A stretch of 64,000 nucleotides of DNA from Photobacterium sp. DA100. Its GTDB lineage: Bacteria > Pseudomonadota > Gammaproteobacteria > Enterobacterales > Vibrionaceae. Below are positions 35,889 through 44,507 of this stretch, piece by piece. The translations under genes were made by a program, and so were the position numbers. A model generated the notes under the pieces. That model was not told the origin of the DNA and ran no database searches. It worked only from the letters and a program-made list of their open reading frames with translations. Position 1 is the first letter of the stretch. Every line of letters starts with the position of its first letter. The stretch covers positions 1,302,001 to 1,366,000 of the forward strand of contig NZ_CP119424.1 of NCBI RefSeq assembly GCF_029223585.1. The letters run 5' to 3'.

Positions 35889-36842
35889 ATGAGCAACACA
35901 ATCCAGTGGTTCCCGGGCCACATGCACAAGGCCCGCAAAGAGATCGAAGAAGTCCTACCGAAGGTGGATGTGATCATCGAGGTACTTGATGCCCGCATTC
36001 CGTTCAGTAGCGAGAACCCACTGATCAAAACCTTTCGCGAGAAAACCAACAAGCCGGTTGTTAAGGTTCTAAACAAACGCGACCTTGCTGATCCAGAAAT
36101 GACCCAGATGTGGATTGAGCACCTTGAAAAAGAGCAAGGTGTGAAGGCACTGGCGATCACCACTGAGAATGTGAACGAAGTTAATAAGATCATGGATCTT
36201 TGCCGCAAACTGGCGCCTAACCGTGAAGAAATGGGCAAGAACATTCGTACCATGATCATGGGTATCCCGAATGTCGGTAAATCTACCATCATCAATACCC
36301 TTGCCGGACGTACTGTTGCGATCACCGGGAACCAACCAGCGGTTACCCGCCAACAGCAGCGCATCAACTTGCAAAATGGTATTGTCCTTTCTGATACTCC
36401 GGGGATCCTTTGGCCGAAAGTGGAAAACCCACACAGTGGTTTCCGCCTAGCGGCTACCGGTGCTGTTAAAGACACCGCCATGGACTACATCGATGTAGCC
36501 TTCTTTACCATCGAGTACCTGATCAAGGCCTACCCTAACCTCATCAAGGCCCGTTACGACCTAGATGAAGATGAAGTACCAGAAACCGAAATCGAGCTGA
36601 TGGAAGCCATTGGCCGCAAACGTGGCTGCCTGAAGGCCGGTGGCCGTGTTGACCTTCACAAAGCTTCTGAAATTCTGATCAACGAGCTGCGTAACGGCAC
36701 GCTGGGGCAAATCACCATGGAACGCCCAGAAATGATCACTCAGGAACTGATCGACGTCGCAATCGAAGCTGAACAAAAAGCTGAACAGAAAGCGAAAAAG
36801 AAAGAAGAACGCCGCAAACGCTACCTGAAAAACAAGCGATAA
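35889..36842 (+). CDS. ylqF: Ribosome biogenesis GTPase YlqF (RbgA family)
   Basis: 317 aa with circularly permuted GTPase motifs: G4 LNKRDLAD (about residue 58) comes before G1 GIPNVGKSTIIN (about 125) and G3 LSDTPGILWPK (about 170). The N-terminal WFPGHMHKARKEIEE is diagnostic of YlqF. In Bacillus the protein assists late assembly of the 50S subunit. The C-terminus is a lysine/arginine-rich tail suited to RNA binding. It is a single gene with its own terminator. Confidence 0.95.
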   Translation: MSNTIQWFPGHMHKARKEIEEVLPKVDVIIEVLDARIPFSSENPLIKTFREKTNKPVVKVLNKRDLADPEMTQMWIEHLEKEQGVKALAITTENVNEVNKIMDLCRKLAPNREEMGKNIRTMIMGIPNVGKSTIINTLAGRTVAITGNQPAVTRQQQRINLQNGIVLSDTPGILWPKVENPHSGFRLAATGAVKDTAMDYIDVAFFTIEYLIKAYPNLIKARYDLDEDEVPETEIELMEAIGRKRGCLKAGGRVDLHKASEILINELRNGTLGQITMERPEMITQELIDVAIEAEQKAEQKAKKKEERRKRYLKNKR

Positions 36843-36856
36843 TTGCGATAATAGGC

Positions 36857-36894
36857 AAAGCCCTCATATGCTAAATGGTATATGAGGGCTTTTT
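36857..36894 (+). terminator. Intrinsic terminator of ylqF
   Basis: AAAGCCCTCATAT / ATATGAGGGCTTTTTT hairpin right after the stop. Confidence 0.92.
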
Positions 36895-37086
36895 TGTGCC
36901 CAACTCATTCGCACTCACAGTCATCTCGCACATCAGTTGCGGTACAGAGCGAAAAAATAGAGAATACCGCCAAGCAAGCTTACGGTGAAACTTTTCCCAC
37001 CTCTCACGGTCTGAATGACATTGTAAGCCGCTTCTTTGTAACTAGGCAAAGAATCACCATAAATCAATTTCTTACTGAGAGTTTCA

Positions 37087-37473
37087 ATGCGCAAAACGGT
37101 AAACCAAAGCCAAACAGCCAAATTTACCTTGCTGTTAGTGTTGGTCGTCATTTTTGTCTGTTCCGGGCAAAATTTCGGCTATGCCGCCACGTGTGAATTG
37201 AGAGCCTCTTCCTCTGATGTCATCGACCAAGCGACTTTTTCTGACTCAGTAACAACAAAAACGGGTGCTTCTACGGTCTCAGACCAATGCTCAATGGCCG
37301 ATCATTTGCTGCAAATGCACAAGCATTCCATTGAGCATGCCATTGTCAGTTTATTCATTTTTGTTCTGGCTGTGCTGAGCTATGCCGCAATAACCAAAGC
37401 AATACTGGTATTCACCGAACCGATCCCTCCCACACGGCGGCGTCACCTGACGCTGTGTGTGTTCCGAGAATAA
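37087..37473 (+). CDS. Hypothetical membrane protein heading the scs-type operon
   Basis: 128 aa. An N-terminal hydrophobic segment (FTLLLVLVVIFVCSG) is followed by a periplasmic stretch with two cysteines and a His/Met cluster (CSMADHLLQMHKHSIEHA), then a second membrane helix and a short tail. The His/Met cluster is suggestive of copper binding, matching the Scs (suppressor of copper sensitivity) genes 63 bases downstream. I cannot name its family. An antisense frame of no significance overlaps its 5' end. Confidence 0.65.
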   Translation: MRKTVNQSQTAKFTLLLVLVVIFVCSGQNFGYAATCELRASSSDVIDQATFSDSVTTKTGASTVSDQCSMADHLLQMHKHSIEHAIVSLFIFVLAVLSYAAITKAILVFTEPIPPTRRRHLTLCVFRE

Positions 37474-37536
37474 ATCAAGGCACACCACTCTCGAACCATA
37501 CTTGAGACCGCTTTCGCTATTCTTGGAGTTATTACA

Positions 37537-39648
37537 TTGAAAAATATGATTATTAAACGATTTTCCATTCTCACTGCCTTCGTGATGCTGCTGGGCAGCC
37601 TTTTTTCGTTATCGGCTTCGGCTGTTGAATACTCAACCGGCTGGCTACAAAACCCAAATCATCCACCTGTCGAGTTGCGCTACATGCTGACAGGGCAACA
37701 AAATCCGGAAAATAAAACCGTCGAAGCCCTGTTGGAAGTAAAACTCGATACTGATTGGAAAACCTACTGGCGCAGCCCTGGTGAAGGTGGCGTCGCCCCC
37801 TCTATTGATTGGTCACTATCGAATAACCTCGATAATGTGGACTGGCATTGGCCAATGCCTAAACGCTATGAGTTTTTGGGTGTCGAGACTCTAGGTTACA
37901 AAGATACCATCATCTTCCCGATGACCATTCACGTCCAAGATATGTCTAAGCCGGTTTTCCTGTCCGGTATCTTGACCATGTCTTCCTGTACCAACATTTG
38001 TGTACTGACCGATTACGAAATCACGCTCGACTTCAATCCCGCCAACCTGACGGCATCAGAACAGGCGATGCACCTGTACAATCAGGGAATGAGCCGTGTA
38101 CCAACCGAGCAGCCAAGTGTCGAAATCAAGGCTCTCTCTTGGAATAAAGAAAACAAAACGATGTCAGTGATTGCCACTAACACACTGGGATGGACCCAGC
38201 CTGATGTGTTCATCGACGGCGAATCGCAAAATGTCCAGGATGCCTCGTTCCTTAAACCGACCATTCACGTAAACGGTGACACCCTCACTGCGCAAATGAA
38301 AGTGAGCAGCTGGTTCGGGGAACCCAAATTGCTGGGTGAAGCACTCAATGTCGCTATCAGTGATACAGACTTCTCGGTAGAAACCCAGGGCATTGCCACT
38401 GATACCCCAGTCATTCTGCCCACAAGTGACAGCAACCTCATCGAAATTATCGGTATCGCCTTACTCGGTGGTTTAATCCTCAACATCATGCCTTGCGTAC
38501 TGCCGGTATTGGGGATGAAACTGAGCAGTGTCATTGCCGCTGAAGGGCTTGAACAGCGCCAAATCCGTATGCAGTTCCTATCTTCTGCAGCCGGCATCAT
38601 CACATCATTCTGGCTATTGGCTGGTTTCCTCATCACCCTGAAACTATCGGGGCAGGCACTAGGCTGGGGAGTGCAATTCCAGAGTCCATACTTTATCGCT
38701 GCCATGGTGATTATCACCGCGCTGTTTGCCGCCAATATGCTTGGCCTATTCGAAATCCGCCTATCGAGCAAAACGAATACCTGGATGGCCACCAAAGGCG
38801 ATGACTCTTATGCCGGACACTTTGTTCAGGGTATGTTCGCGACCTTACTGGCAACACCATGCAGTGCACCTTTCCTCGGTACAGCTGTGGCCTTTGCATT
38901 GGGTGCTGATATCATCACTCTCATTGCCATCTTCACAGCCCTTGCTGTCGGTATGGCAGCTCCTTGGCTAGTAATCGCTCTATTCCCTCGCCTAGCGAAA
39001 CTGTTGCCGAAGCCGGGCATGTGGATGGATAAGGTCAAAAGCCTCTTCGGCTTGATGATGCTTGCAACCAGTTTGTGGCTATTGAGCTTGATGACAAGCT
39101 TCCTATCAACAGCGTCCGTCGTTCTTGTCGGTGTATTGCTCGTCGTTGTCTTACTGTGGCGTCTGGGCAAGGTTAAAGGTCGCAAGCCTGTTATTCTGGC
39201 CATGGCATTTATCATCGTCGGGTCAGGCGGCGGGCTTATCGCAGGCAGCATGACGGCCGAACACTGGTCGACACCGCTTCCCAAAGATCATGCCTGGCAG
39301 CCGCTTGATATTAATGCAATCCAACAGCAGGTTAACCAAGGAAAAACCGTCTTCGTTGATGTCACCGCTGATTGGTGTATCACCTGCAAGGTCAACAAAA
39401 TGAGCGTTCTGCTTCAAGACCCTGTTTATTCGGCATTAGATAATGAACATATTGTATTGATGAAAGGTGATTGGACCCGACCGTCTGATTACGTAACAGG
39501 CTACCTGCGCTCTAATGGCCGCTTTGGTGTACCGTTCAATATCGTATACGGACCTAATGCACCGACGGGGATCCCTCTTCCGGTTATTCTGACCAGCAGC
39601 GATGTCATCAGCGCGATTGAAGCAGCGAGTGGTAAAGGAGTGGAGTAA
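37537..39648 (+). CDS. scsB: ScsB-like protein-disulfide reductase (DsbD superfamily)
   Basis: 703 aa. Signal peptide, then a periplasmic N-terminal domain (about residues 30-280), eight-helix transmembrane domain with the paired cysteines in MPCVLPVLGMKLSS and TPCSAPFLG, and a C-terminal thioredoxin domain with ADWCITCKVNK. It should carry electrons from cytoplasmic thioredoxin to periplasmic thiol partners. The TTG at 37537 has GGAG eight bases upstream and is used as start; an ATG at 37546 is the alternative. The stop TAATG overlaps the next small frame. Confidence 0.9.
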   Translation: MKNMIIKRFSILTAFVMLLGSLFSLSASAVEYSTGWLQNPNHPPVELRYMLTGQQNPENKTVEALLEVKLDTDWKTYWRSPGEGGVAPSIDWSLSNNLDNVDWHWPMPKRYEFLGVETLGYKDTIIFPMTIHVQDMSKPVFLSGILTMSSCTNICVLTDYEITLDFNPANLTASEQAMHLYNQGMSRVPTEQPSVEIKALSWNKENKTMSVIATNTLGWTQPDVFIDGESQNVQDASFLKPTIHVNGDTLTAQMKVSSWFGEPKLLGEALNVAISDTDFSVETQGIATDTPVILPTSDSNLIEIIGIALLGGLILNIMPCVLPVLGMKLSSVIAAEGLEQRQIRMQFLSSAAGIITSFWLLAGFLITLKLSGQALGWGVQFQSPYFIAAMVIITALFAANMLGLFEIRLSSKTNTWMATKGDDSYAGHFVQGMFATLLATPCSAPFLGTAVAFALGADIITLIAIFTALAVGMAAPWLVIALFPRLAKLLPKPGMWMDKVKSLFGLMMLATSLWLLSLMTSFLSTASVVLVGVLLVVVLLWRLGKVKGRKPVILAMAFIIVGSGGGLIAGSMTAEHWSTPLPKDHAWQPLDINAIQQQVNQGKTVFVDVTADWCITCKVNKMSVLLQDPVYSALDNEHIVLMKGDWTRPSDYVTGYLRSNGRFGVPFNIVYGPNAPTGIPLPVILTSSDVISAIEAASGKGVE

Positions 39649-39713
39649 TGGGCTCAGATTGTTCTCCCGAGCCAAAACAGCCCGTACCCAAACAGCAAGG
39701 CCGTCGAAAATGA
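39648..39713 (+). CDS. Possible 21-aa coupling peptide between scsB and scsD
   Basis: The ATG inside the scsB stop (TAATG) opens a frame MGSDCSPEPKQPVPKQQGRR + K whose stop overlaps the scsD start (ATGA). The double overlap suggests translational coupling. It could instead be an ancestral N-terminus of ScsD lost through a frameshift. ScsC, which often sits here, is absent. Confidence 0.35.
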   Translation: MGSDCSPEPKQPVPKQQGRRK

Positions 39714-40198
39714 AGCGCTTAGTGAAAGAAGCTGTTTTCATGCTGCTGGTATTACTCGCAGTCACAACCGGGCTTGATATATGGCGAAGCCGAAGCATGC
39801 CACAAGGAGACATCCCACACCTTGTCGCAGAATCGACAACCGGCGAGCAGATCGATCTGATTACCCGTAGCCATGAAAAACCCGTGATGGTCTATTTCTG
39901 GGGGACGTGGTGCAGTGTGTGCCGCTTTGTTAGCCCAACCATTAACTGGTTAGATAGCGATTATGACGTTATCTCTATCGCGGTTAATTCAGGTGACAAC
40001 CGACGGCTCAATGGCTACCTTGACCATCATGGTTATGGCTTTACCACCATCAACGATGATCGAGGCGCTCTGATGCGAGAATGGGGAGTTTCCGCTGTGC
40101 CTACCATTTTCATCATCCAAAGTGGCAAGGTCTCGTCGGTAACGACGGGCTTTAGCACTCCTCCTGGATTATGGCTAAAAATGCGAATGGCTATCTAA
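39710..40198 (+). CDS. scsD: ScsD-like membrane-anchored thioredoxin
   Basis: 162 aa from the ATG at 39710. One N-terminal membrane anchor (AVFMLLVLLAVTTGL) precedes a periplasmic TlpA/thioredoxin domain with the active site FWGTWCSVCRF and the cis-proline AVPTIFII. It is the predicted redox partner of ScsB. The open frame extends to 39602 inside scsB, but the later ATG gives the normal anchor. Last gene of the operon. Confidence 0.85.
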   Translation: MKRLVKEAVFMLLVLLAVTTGLDIWRSRSMPQGDIPHLVAESTTGEQIDLITRSHEKPVMVYFWGTWCSVCRFVSPTINWLDSDYDVISIAVNSGDNRRLNGYLDHHGYGFTTINDDRGALMREWGVSAVPTIFIIQSGKVSSVTTGFSTPPGLWLKMRMAI

Positions 40199-40287
40199 TT
40201 TGATGAAAACCATATAATAATCAGCCCAGTTTAATACTGGGCTGAATTCTATGCTGTTAACCTAGCACTCCGGTAATGGCATGCACT

Positions 40288-40806
40288 CTACTCCCATTCC
40301 CAATGCCTACCTTCATGGCCATCAGAAAACATCATCCGGTAACCACTGATATTTTTGTGCGGGATATCGTGCATGATTTTGTGGAACTGTTTACTGTCAA
40401 CATGAATTAGATTTTCATGATCACCCGACTCTATAAACAGCTCATCTTGTTCGAACAACATGTCATCTACCAGCATATCAACCTGGTAGGCCTGTCCGAT
40501 AGACGGAACCGCACCGGGTTCACAATCTTGGAAGATATCTGATAGTTCATGCTCGCCGACAAGGAAGTACTGTTTACCCATCATGCGGCTGATCTTGTCT
40601 ATCATTACGCGGCGGTTTGAAGGTACGACAGCCATCAAAAACTCACCGTTTTGATCTTTTAGCATTACCGCCTTTGCAACCTGCGATGTCGGTACATGGG
40701 CCGAGATGGCCGAGCTAAATGACGTATCGGTATGTTTATGTCGAGTCAGACTGAAATCGACATTGTGGCTGTTAAGAAATTGCCCTACTGTCAGTGCCAT
40801 AGCCAT
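40288..40806 (-). CDS. YbaK/ProX-type aminoacyl-tRNA deacylase
   Basis: 172 aa, YbaK/EbsC fold. Conserved pieces are SQVAKAVMLKDQNGEFLMAVVPSN, a glycine-rich loop EPGAVPSIG and a C-terminal HVDSKQFHKIM. Family members hydrolyse mischarged tRNA, such as Cys- or Ala-tRNA(Pro). The C-terminal extension HEGRHWEWE is not standard. Its ribosome site is unusually strong: AGGAGGTGATCC, fully complementary to the 16S rRNA 3' end, seven bases before the ATG. Confidence 0.85.
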   Translation of the reverse strand: MAMALTVGQFLNSHNVDFSLTRHKHTDTSFSSAISAHVPTSQVAKAVMLKDQNGEFLMAVVPSNRRVMIDKISRMMGKQYFLVGEHELSDIFQDCEPGAVPSIGQAYQVDMLVDDMLFEQDELFIESGDHENLIHVDSKQFHKIMHDIPHKNISGYRMMFSDGHEGRHWEWE

Positions 40807-40807
40807 A

Positions 40808-40819
40808 GGATCACCTCCT
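40808..40819 (-). promoter_or_regulatory. Exceptionally complete ribosome binding site of the YbaK gene
   Basis: On the minus strand AGGAGGTGATCC is the full 12-base complement of the 16S 3' terminus GGATCACCTCCT. It fixes the start at 40806 and predicts very high initiation affinity. Confidence 0.85.
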
Positions 40820-40975
40820 GAACAATCACCAAGCCACTTTCACTGGTAGAAAACGGGCCTGATGGAAACTGGGCCTACAGCCTCAGTATGGAAGGGGATA
40901 GCCGATTTCGCTAACAAATTTCAGCACAACAAACGTAAACATTAACCCACATCAAAACAGTTAAGCGTGCTGCTG

Positions 40976-41488
40976 TTAAATAACACGCCTCGCTTGCCAG
41001 TAGGTGCTCCGCCAATAAGGATTCTTCAAGTTAGAAATCATAACCCCTTGCGAAGTGGATGCATGAAGAAAGCGAGACTCACCAAGATAGATCCCGACAT
41101 GGCGCAAGGTACGGCCTGTTTTGAAGAAAACAAGATCACCCTCCTGCAGTTCGGTGATTGCCACCCACTTTCCTTGCCTGACTTGCTCTCCAGTCGTTCG
41201 TGGGAGCTTCTGCTGGAAAACTTCAGCAAGCCCAACCTGAACAAAAGCCGAGCAATCAATGCCCGCCTTGGTCGTCCCTCCCAAGCGGTAAGGGGTCCCC
41301 CGCCATTGTCGATAGACATTATCAAGAGAGGGAGATTGATGAATCGGTACATTCATCTCGACAAATTCATAGCGAGGAGTATGGGTGTGTAAATCGTCTG
41401 AAGAGTCATCACTTGCCGCTTTATCAGGTGAGGATGAGCATCCTGAAAGCCAAATTGTCACAGCCAGTGATAGTAACAGTCTCTTCAC
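40976..41488 (-). CDS. nlpC: NlpC/P60 family murein endopeptidase, lipoprotein
   Basis: 170 aa. The N-terminus has a lipobox (IWLSGCSSS), so it is lipid-anchored at about Cys17. The NlpC/P60 domain has catalytic Cys in GIDCSAFVQ (about residue 79), His in RHVGIYLG and a third polar residue in FLHASTSQG. Such enzymes cut peptide cross-links in peptidoglycan. The Gln2-type rule for outer-membrane sorting (Ser after Cys) suggests an outer-membrane location. A leader-like small frame with a terminator lies upstream. Confidence 0.9.
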   Translation of the reverse strand: MKRLLLSLAVTIWLSGCSSSPDKAASDDSSDDLHTHTPRYEFVEMNVPIHQSPSLDNVYRQWRGTPYRLGGTTKAGIDCSAFVQVGLAEVFQQKLPRTTGEQVRQGKWVAITELQEGDLVFFKTGRTLRHVGIYLGESRFLHASTSQGVMISNLKNPYWRSTYWQARRVI

Positions 41489-41670
41489 TGCGATAGACCC
41501 CTTTGATGCGCCAGATTGTCCTGACTATGAGTATTTTGTGGTAGTAATTTATTAGATTAGCTAATTGATGAGGTTTCGAAAACATAATTCTGCGTACAGC
41601 GGAAGGAATTGACATAACTGATGGGAAAGCCAGCAAAGCTGCTGGGAAATTGGGCTGGAAAGAAAAAAAA

Positions 41671-41688
41671 GGCTGACAATTGTCAGCC
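41671..41688 (-). terminator. Minus-strand intrinsic terminator upstream of nlpC
   Basis: GGCTGACAATTGTCAGCC is a perfect 18-base palindrome, followed on the minus strand by eight T (41670-41663). No annotated minus-strand gene ends there, so it closes a short transcript or acts as attenuator for nlpC, which starts 175 bases further on. Confidence 0.75.
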
Positions 41689-41724
41689 AAGAAAACTCCA
41701 CACAACAGAAGAGATAGATTGCAT
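41683..41724 (-). CDS. Possible 13-aa leader peptide before nlpC
   Basis: MQSISSVVWSFLG then TGA, with AGGAGG (41733-41728) three bases before the ATG. A perfect hairpin CAAGGAA-GG-TTCCTTG (41737-41752) lies just ahead of the ribosome site, and the terminator palindrome overlaps the stop. The order hairpin, ribosome site, tiny frame, terminator is that of an attenuation leader or a small-protein mRNA. The AGGAGG-to-ATG spacing is shorter than ideal. Confidence 0.4.
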   Translation of the reverse strand: MQSISSVVWSFLG

Positions 41725-41752
41725 AGCCCTCCTAATCAAGGAAGGTTCCTTG

Positions 41753-42074
41753 CATCTATCGGAAAACATTTATCTCTTTAATTCAGCCACTTATCCAGTT
41801 TTTTTTTGCCAGCTCGCACACAACTGCGAGCAACTTCACGCATTCACGCTTCAAAAAACTGTAATTTGTCAAATATTTGCTTTTTTAGGGAAACACTTAC
41901 CATACCCAAATAACTTCAAGTAGTTGGCTATATACCAAATAGAACTGCGCAAGAAGCCTTCTCCCATCCCCCTTGAGCAATATTTCTGATAAAACATGCA
42001 ACTATACACTGGTCATACAACTGAAAAGATTTCATAATGCAGGCAGTTTTTCATTAAATCGCTAAGGAGTAAGC
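41753..42074. other. Intergenic region upstream of plsC
   Basis: Contains a degenerate MITE end near 41903-41935 (TACCCAAATAACTTCAAG). Near 41825 there is an A/T-rich hairpin-forming stretch GCTCGCACACAACTGCGAGC. Candidate start signals for the minus-strand leader transcript (TTGACA on the minus strand near 41875) are not convincing. No other gene is seen. Confidence 0.4.
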
Positions 42075-42836
42075 GTGCTTGCATTCTTCCGTATTTTCCT
42101 CGCGGCCATTTTCATCGTTTTCACAACACTGTTCGCACTGGTGTACTGTACCCTGTTCAAACCTCGCGATCCTAAGCACGTGCATTTTTTCTGCCGCTGG
42201 TTTAATCAACTACAACGTATTGTTGGCGTCGAGCTGATCCATCGCGGCAAAGAAAAAATCGCAGACGTTCCCAAAGCCGTTTACATCTCTAACCACCAGA
42301 ATGTATTCGACTTTGTAACCTCTCCCGGTATGTTGCCACCCCGTGCTGTATCCATTGGCAAGAAAAGCCTGCTGTGGATCCCTTTCTTTGGCCAGTTGTA
42401 TTGGATTACCGGCAATATCTTGATTGATCGTGAAAACAAATCAAGCGCCCGAAACACTATCCAACAAGTTGCTGACGCTATCCACAAACGTAACCTGTCG
42501 GTATGGATGTATCCAGAAGGAACCCGAAGCAAAGGCCGTGGCCTGCTGCCGTTTAAAACTGGTGCTTTCCGCATGGCTATCGAGGCTGGAGTGCCTATCG
42601 TACCGATGTGCGTCAGCTCTATTCACAACAAAATCTCCCTCTCGGACCGCGACAACGGTATTGTAATTGCAGAAATGCTAGATCCTATCGATGTTTCCGG
42701 TTACGAGCTGAAAGATGCCCGACAGCTGGCTGATCATTGCCACCAGCTAATGGAAAGGAAGATTGCTGAACTCGATGCCGAAGTTGCCGAGTTAGAACAA
42801 GCTCGCTCAAGCGATAAAGTGACTATCAACTCTTAG
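42075..42836 (+). CDS. plsC: 1-acyl-sn-glycerol-3-phosphate acyltransferase
   Basis: 253 aa. Makes phosphatidic acid from lysophosphatidic acid at the inner membrane. The HX4D catalytic motif is ISNHQNVFDF (about residue 74), followed by MYPEGTRSKGRG (about 151) and GVPIVPMCVSS. An N-terminal hydrophobic segment anchors it. The start is GTG at 42075, five bases after AAGGAGT. Single gene with a terminator. Confidence 0.95.
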   Translation: MLAFFRIFLAAIFIVFTTLFALVYCTLFKPRDPKHVHFFCRWFNQLQRIVGVELIHRGKEKIADVPKAVYISNHQNVFDFVTSPGMLPPRAVSIGKKSLLWIPFFGQLYWITGNILIDRENKSSARNTIQQVADAIHKRNLSVWMYPEGTRSKGRGLLPFKTGAFRMAIEAGVPIVPMCVSSIHNKISLSDRDNGIVIAEMLDPIDVSGYELKDARQLADHCHQLMERKIAELDAEVAELEQARSSDKVTINS

Positions 42837-42857
42837 TTGCCTCTACCTCGAGAAATG

Positions 42858-42889
42858 AAACAGGCTTGCCAAAGCAAGCCTGTTTTTAT
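42858..42889 (+). terminator. Intrinsic terminator of plsC (bidirectional)
   Basis: AAACAGGCTTGC / GCAAGCCTGTTTTT. It can also end the convergent hydrolase gene. Confidence 0.9.
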
Positions 42890-42898
42890 TTACGCCGG

Positions 42899-43756
42899 CT
42901 ACCCCTTCTGTTCGGTAATCAGCATATCAAAGCCGCTCTTTAGTTGATCACTTTGCAAGATCCGCCCATGCCCTAGCCCCTCGGTTGTAATTAAAGTCAC
43001 GTGCTGATTCGTACTTGCAAGCTCCGAGTGAGCATAAGAAGCGAAGCGGTCATATTTGTCATGAACAATTACCGCTTTTGCCTGCCGGCCATTCAAGCGA
43101 TTAAGTGGATTGATACTATCAAGCGGAGAGTGATACTGCTCGGCAATATCTTCGACAACATCATGAAACAGCTTCATTGAATACCCCGACCGCTCAACAG
43201 TTGAGATAAGGTTCTCGGTATAGTTCAAAACCGGCGCCACTAGCAACACGGGCTTGTCTTGCAGCAAAGGATGTCGGCTCTCCAACACCATCGCTCCACC
43301 CATGCTGTGTGCGACAACCCCAGCAATACAATTCTGCTGCTCCAAGATACTATCAAATGCTGCCACAAAGCCCGGTAAATGCCCGAACTGCCCCTCGCTT
43401 TCTCCATGCGCGGGATTATCAAACGCCAACGCTTTGAAGCCTGAGGCAGCAATATGCTCCATCAGAGTATAGAACTGGCGAGAAGAGCCAGACCAACCAT
43501 GACCAAGTACCCAAGTTGGCCCTTCTCCCAGGCTGTATGTCATCATCATACCTTCTGAAGTGGCAATCGGTTGACGGGTTAATCCAGCTGGCTCTGCAGC
43601 GGCTTTTTTGCTGCGCACCGGCGTCAGCAACACCTTCCGAGCAACACTTCTGGCATGGTTAGGCGCAATCCGATGATGTAAGCGGGTCGTCAGATTAATT
43701 AGCCGCCTGCGTAAATCAAAGCCCCGGCTTTTCTTGAAATAGATTTTGCTGCTCAT
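42899..43756 (-). CDS. Alpha/beta hydrolase
   Basis: 285 aa. Oxyanion motif LGHGWSGSS (about residue 84), nucleophile elbow VVAHSMGGAM (Ser about 150), Asp in VIVHDKYDRFA and His in GLGHGRIL form the triad. A basic N-terminal extension of about 60 residues precedes the fold. It likely hydrolyses esters or thioesters. Its promoter region holds the same palindrome as that of the TetR gene upstream, pointing to TetR control. Confidence 0.85.
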   Translation of the reverse strand: MSSKIYFKKSRGFDLRRRLINLTTRLHHRIAPNHARSVARKVLLTPVRSKKAAAEPAGLTRQPIATSEGMMMTYSLGEGPTWVLGHGWSGSSRQFYTLMEHIAASGFKALAFDNPAHGESEGQFGHLPGFVAAFDSILEQQNCIAGVVAHSMGGAMVLESRHPLLQDKPVLLVAPVLNYTENLISTVERSGYSMKLFHDVVEDIAEQYHSPLDSINPLNRLNGRQAKAVIVHDKYDRFASYAHSELASTNQHVTLITTEGLGHGRILQSDQLKSGFDMLITEQKG

Positions 43757-43776
43757 TATTTTTTCACCCTTAAAAT

Positions 43777-43790
43777 AGTACGACCGTGCT
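43777..43790. promoter_or_regulatory. Candidate TetR operator before the hydrolase
   Basis: AGTACGACCGTGCT, an imperfect palindrome of the type AG-ACG--CGT-CT, flanked by TAAAAT and TTTTA. Its reverse complement AGCACGGTCGTACT differs by one base from the site at 44508-44521. Confidence 0.65.
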
Positions 43791-43854
43791 TTTTAAAGCT
43801 TGAGCTAATTGCTCACTATGCGCAGTGCATCTATTCCTGCTTAAAAGCTATTGA

Positions 43855-44445
43855 CTACACACGCCAATGGGTCATCAGCCCTTCAACCCCTTGCCAAAAA
43901 CGCTGGTGATCATCCGTTTCCAGCTCCATGCTGAGGAACAAATGGCTGCTGAGGTATACCCCGTATAACTGATATACGCACTGCCAACTGTCCAAGGTTG
44001 CAACAAACTCCCCCTGTTGCTTACCTTGCTCAATCTGCCGGTATAGATAATCAAGCCAGCGTCTTGTAACGCTCTTGAGCCTGAGCTGAACAGACTGCTC
44101 TTTATCACCGTGCTCTGTCCAAGCATCAAGAAACATACAAGACCCTTGGAAAGATCGATTCCAAGCTAGCCAGTTCGCCAGCAACAGCCGCAGTTTCTGC
44201 TCAATTTTGTCTGGTGCTTGCAGCCTGGCAGGCTGGATGACCCTTTCAACAAATAGCTCTCCAGCATAGTCCAGCACGGCAATTTGGAGGTTTTCACGAG
44301 AGTTAAAATGCGCAAACAAGCCGCTCTTTGACATGCCTGACGCTTTAGCCAGTTGGCCAATAGTCAAACTGTCCAGCCCTTCTCGACTTGCCAGCGAAAA
44401 AGCGGTATCCAAAATATGCTGGCGAGTTGCTGCTTTCTTGCTCAT
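43855..44445 (-). CDS. TetR family regulator
   Basis: 196 aa. N-terminal HTH (ILDTAFSLASREGLDSLTIG, then LAKASGMSKSGLFAHF) and an all-helical ligand domain. The C-terminal part has the TetR_C-like pattern SFQGSCMFLDAWTEHGD. It lies upstream of the alpha/beta hydrolase in the same direction, about 100 bases away. The shared motif in both promoters suggests autoregulation and control of the hydrolase. A fatty-acid or ester ligand would be plausible but is a guess. Confidence 0.88.
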   Translation of the reverse strand: MSKKAATRQHILDTAFSLASREGLDSLTIGQLAKASGMSKSGLFAHFNSRENLQIAVLDYAGELFVERVIQPARLQAPDKIEQKLRLLLANWLAWNRSFQGSCMFLDAWTEHGDKEQSVQLRLKSVTRRWLDYLYRQIEQGKQQGEFVATLDSWQCVYQLYGVYLSSHLFLSMELETDDHQRFWQGVEGLMTHWRV

Positions 44446-44507
44446 TAACTATTGTCCTTATTCACAACACCAAAAAATGGTGCTGCCTTACTGCTTTTGC
44501 TATTTTT

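Noticed and set aside
35879..36481. 200-codon antisense frame over ylqF
   Set aside because: Composition is that of a reverse-strand shadow; ylqF has intact GTPase motifs.
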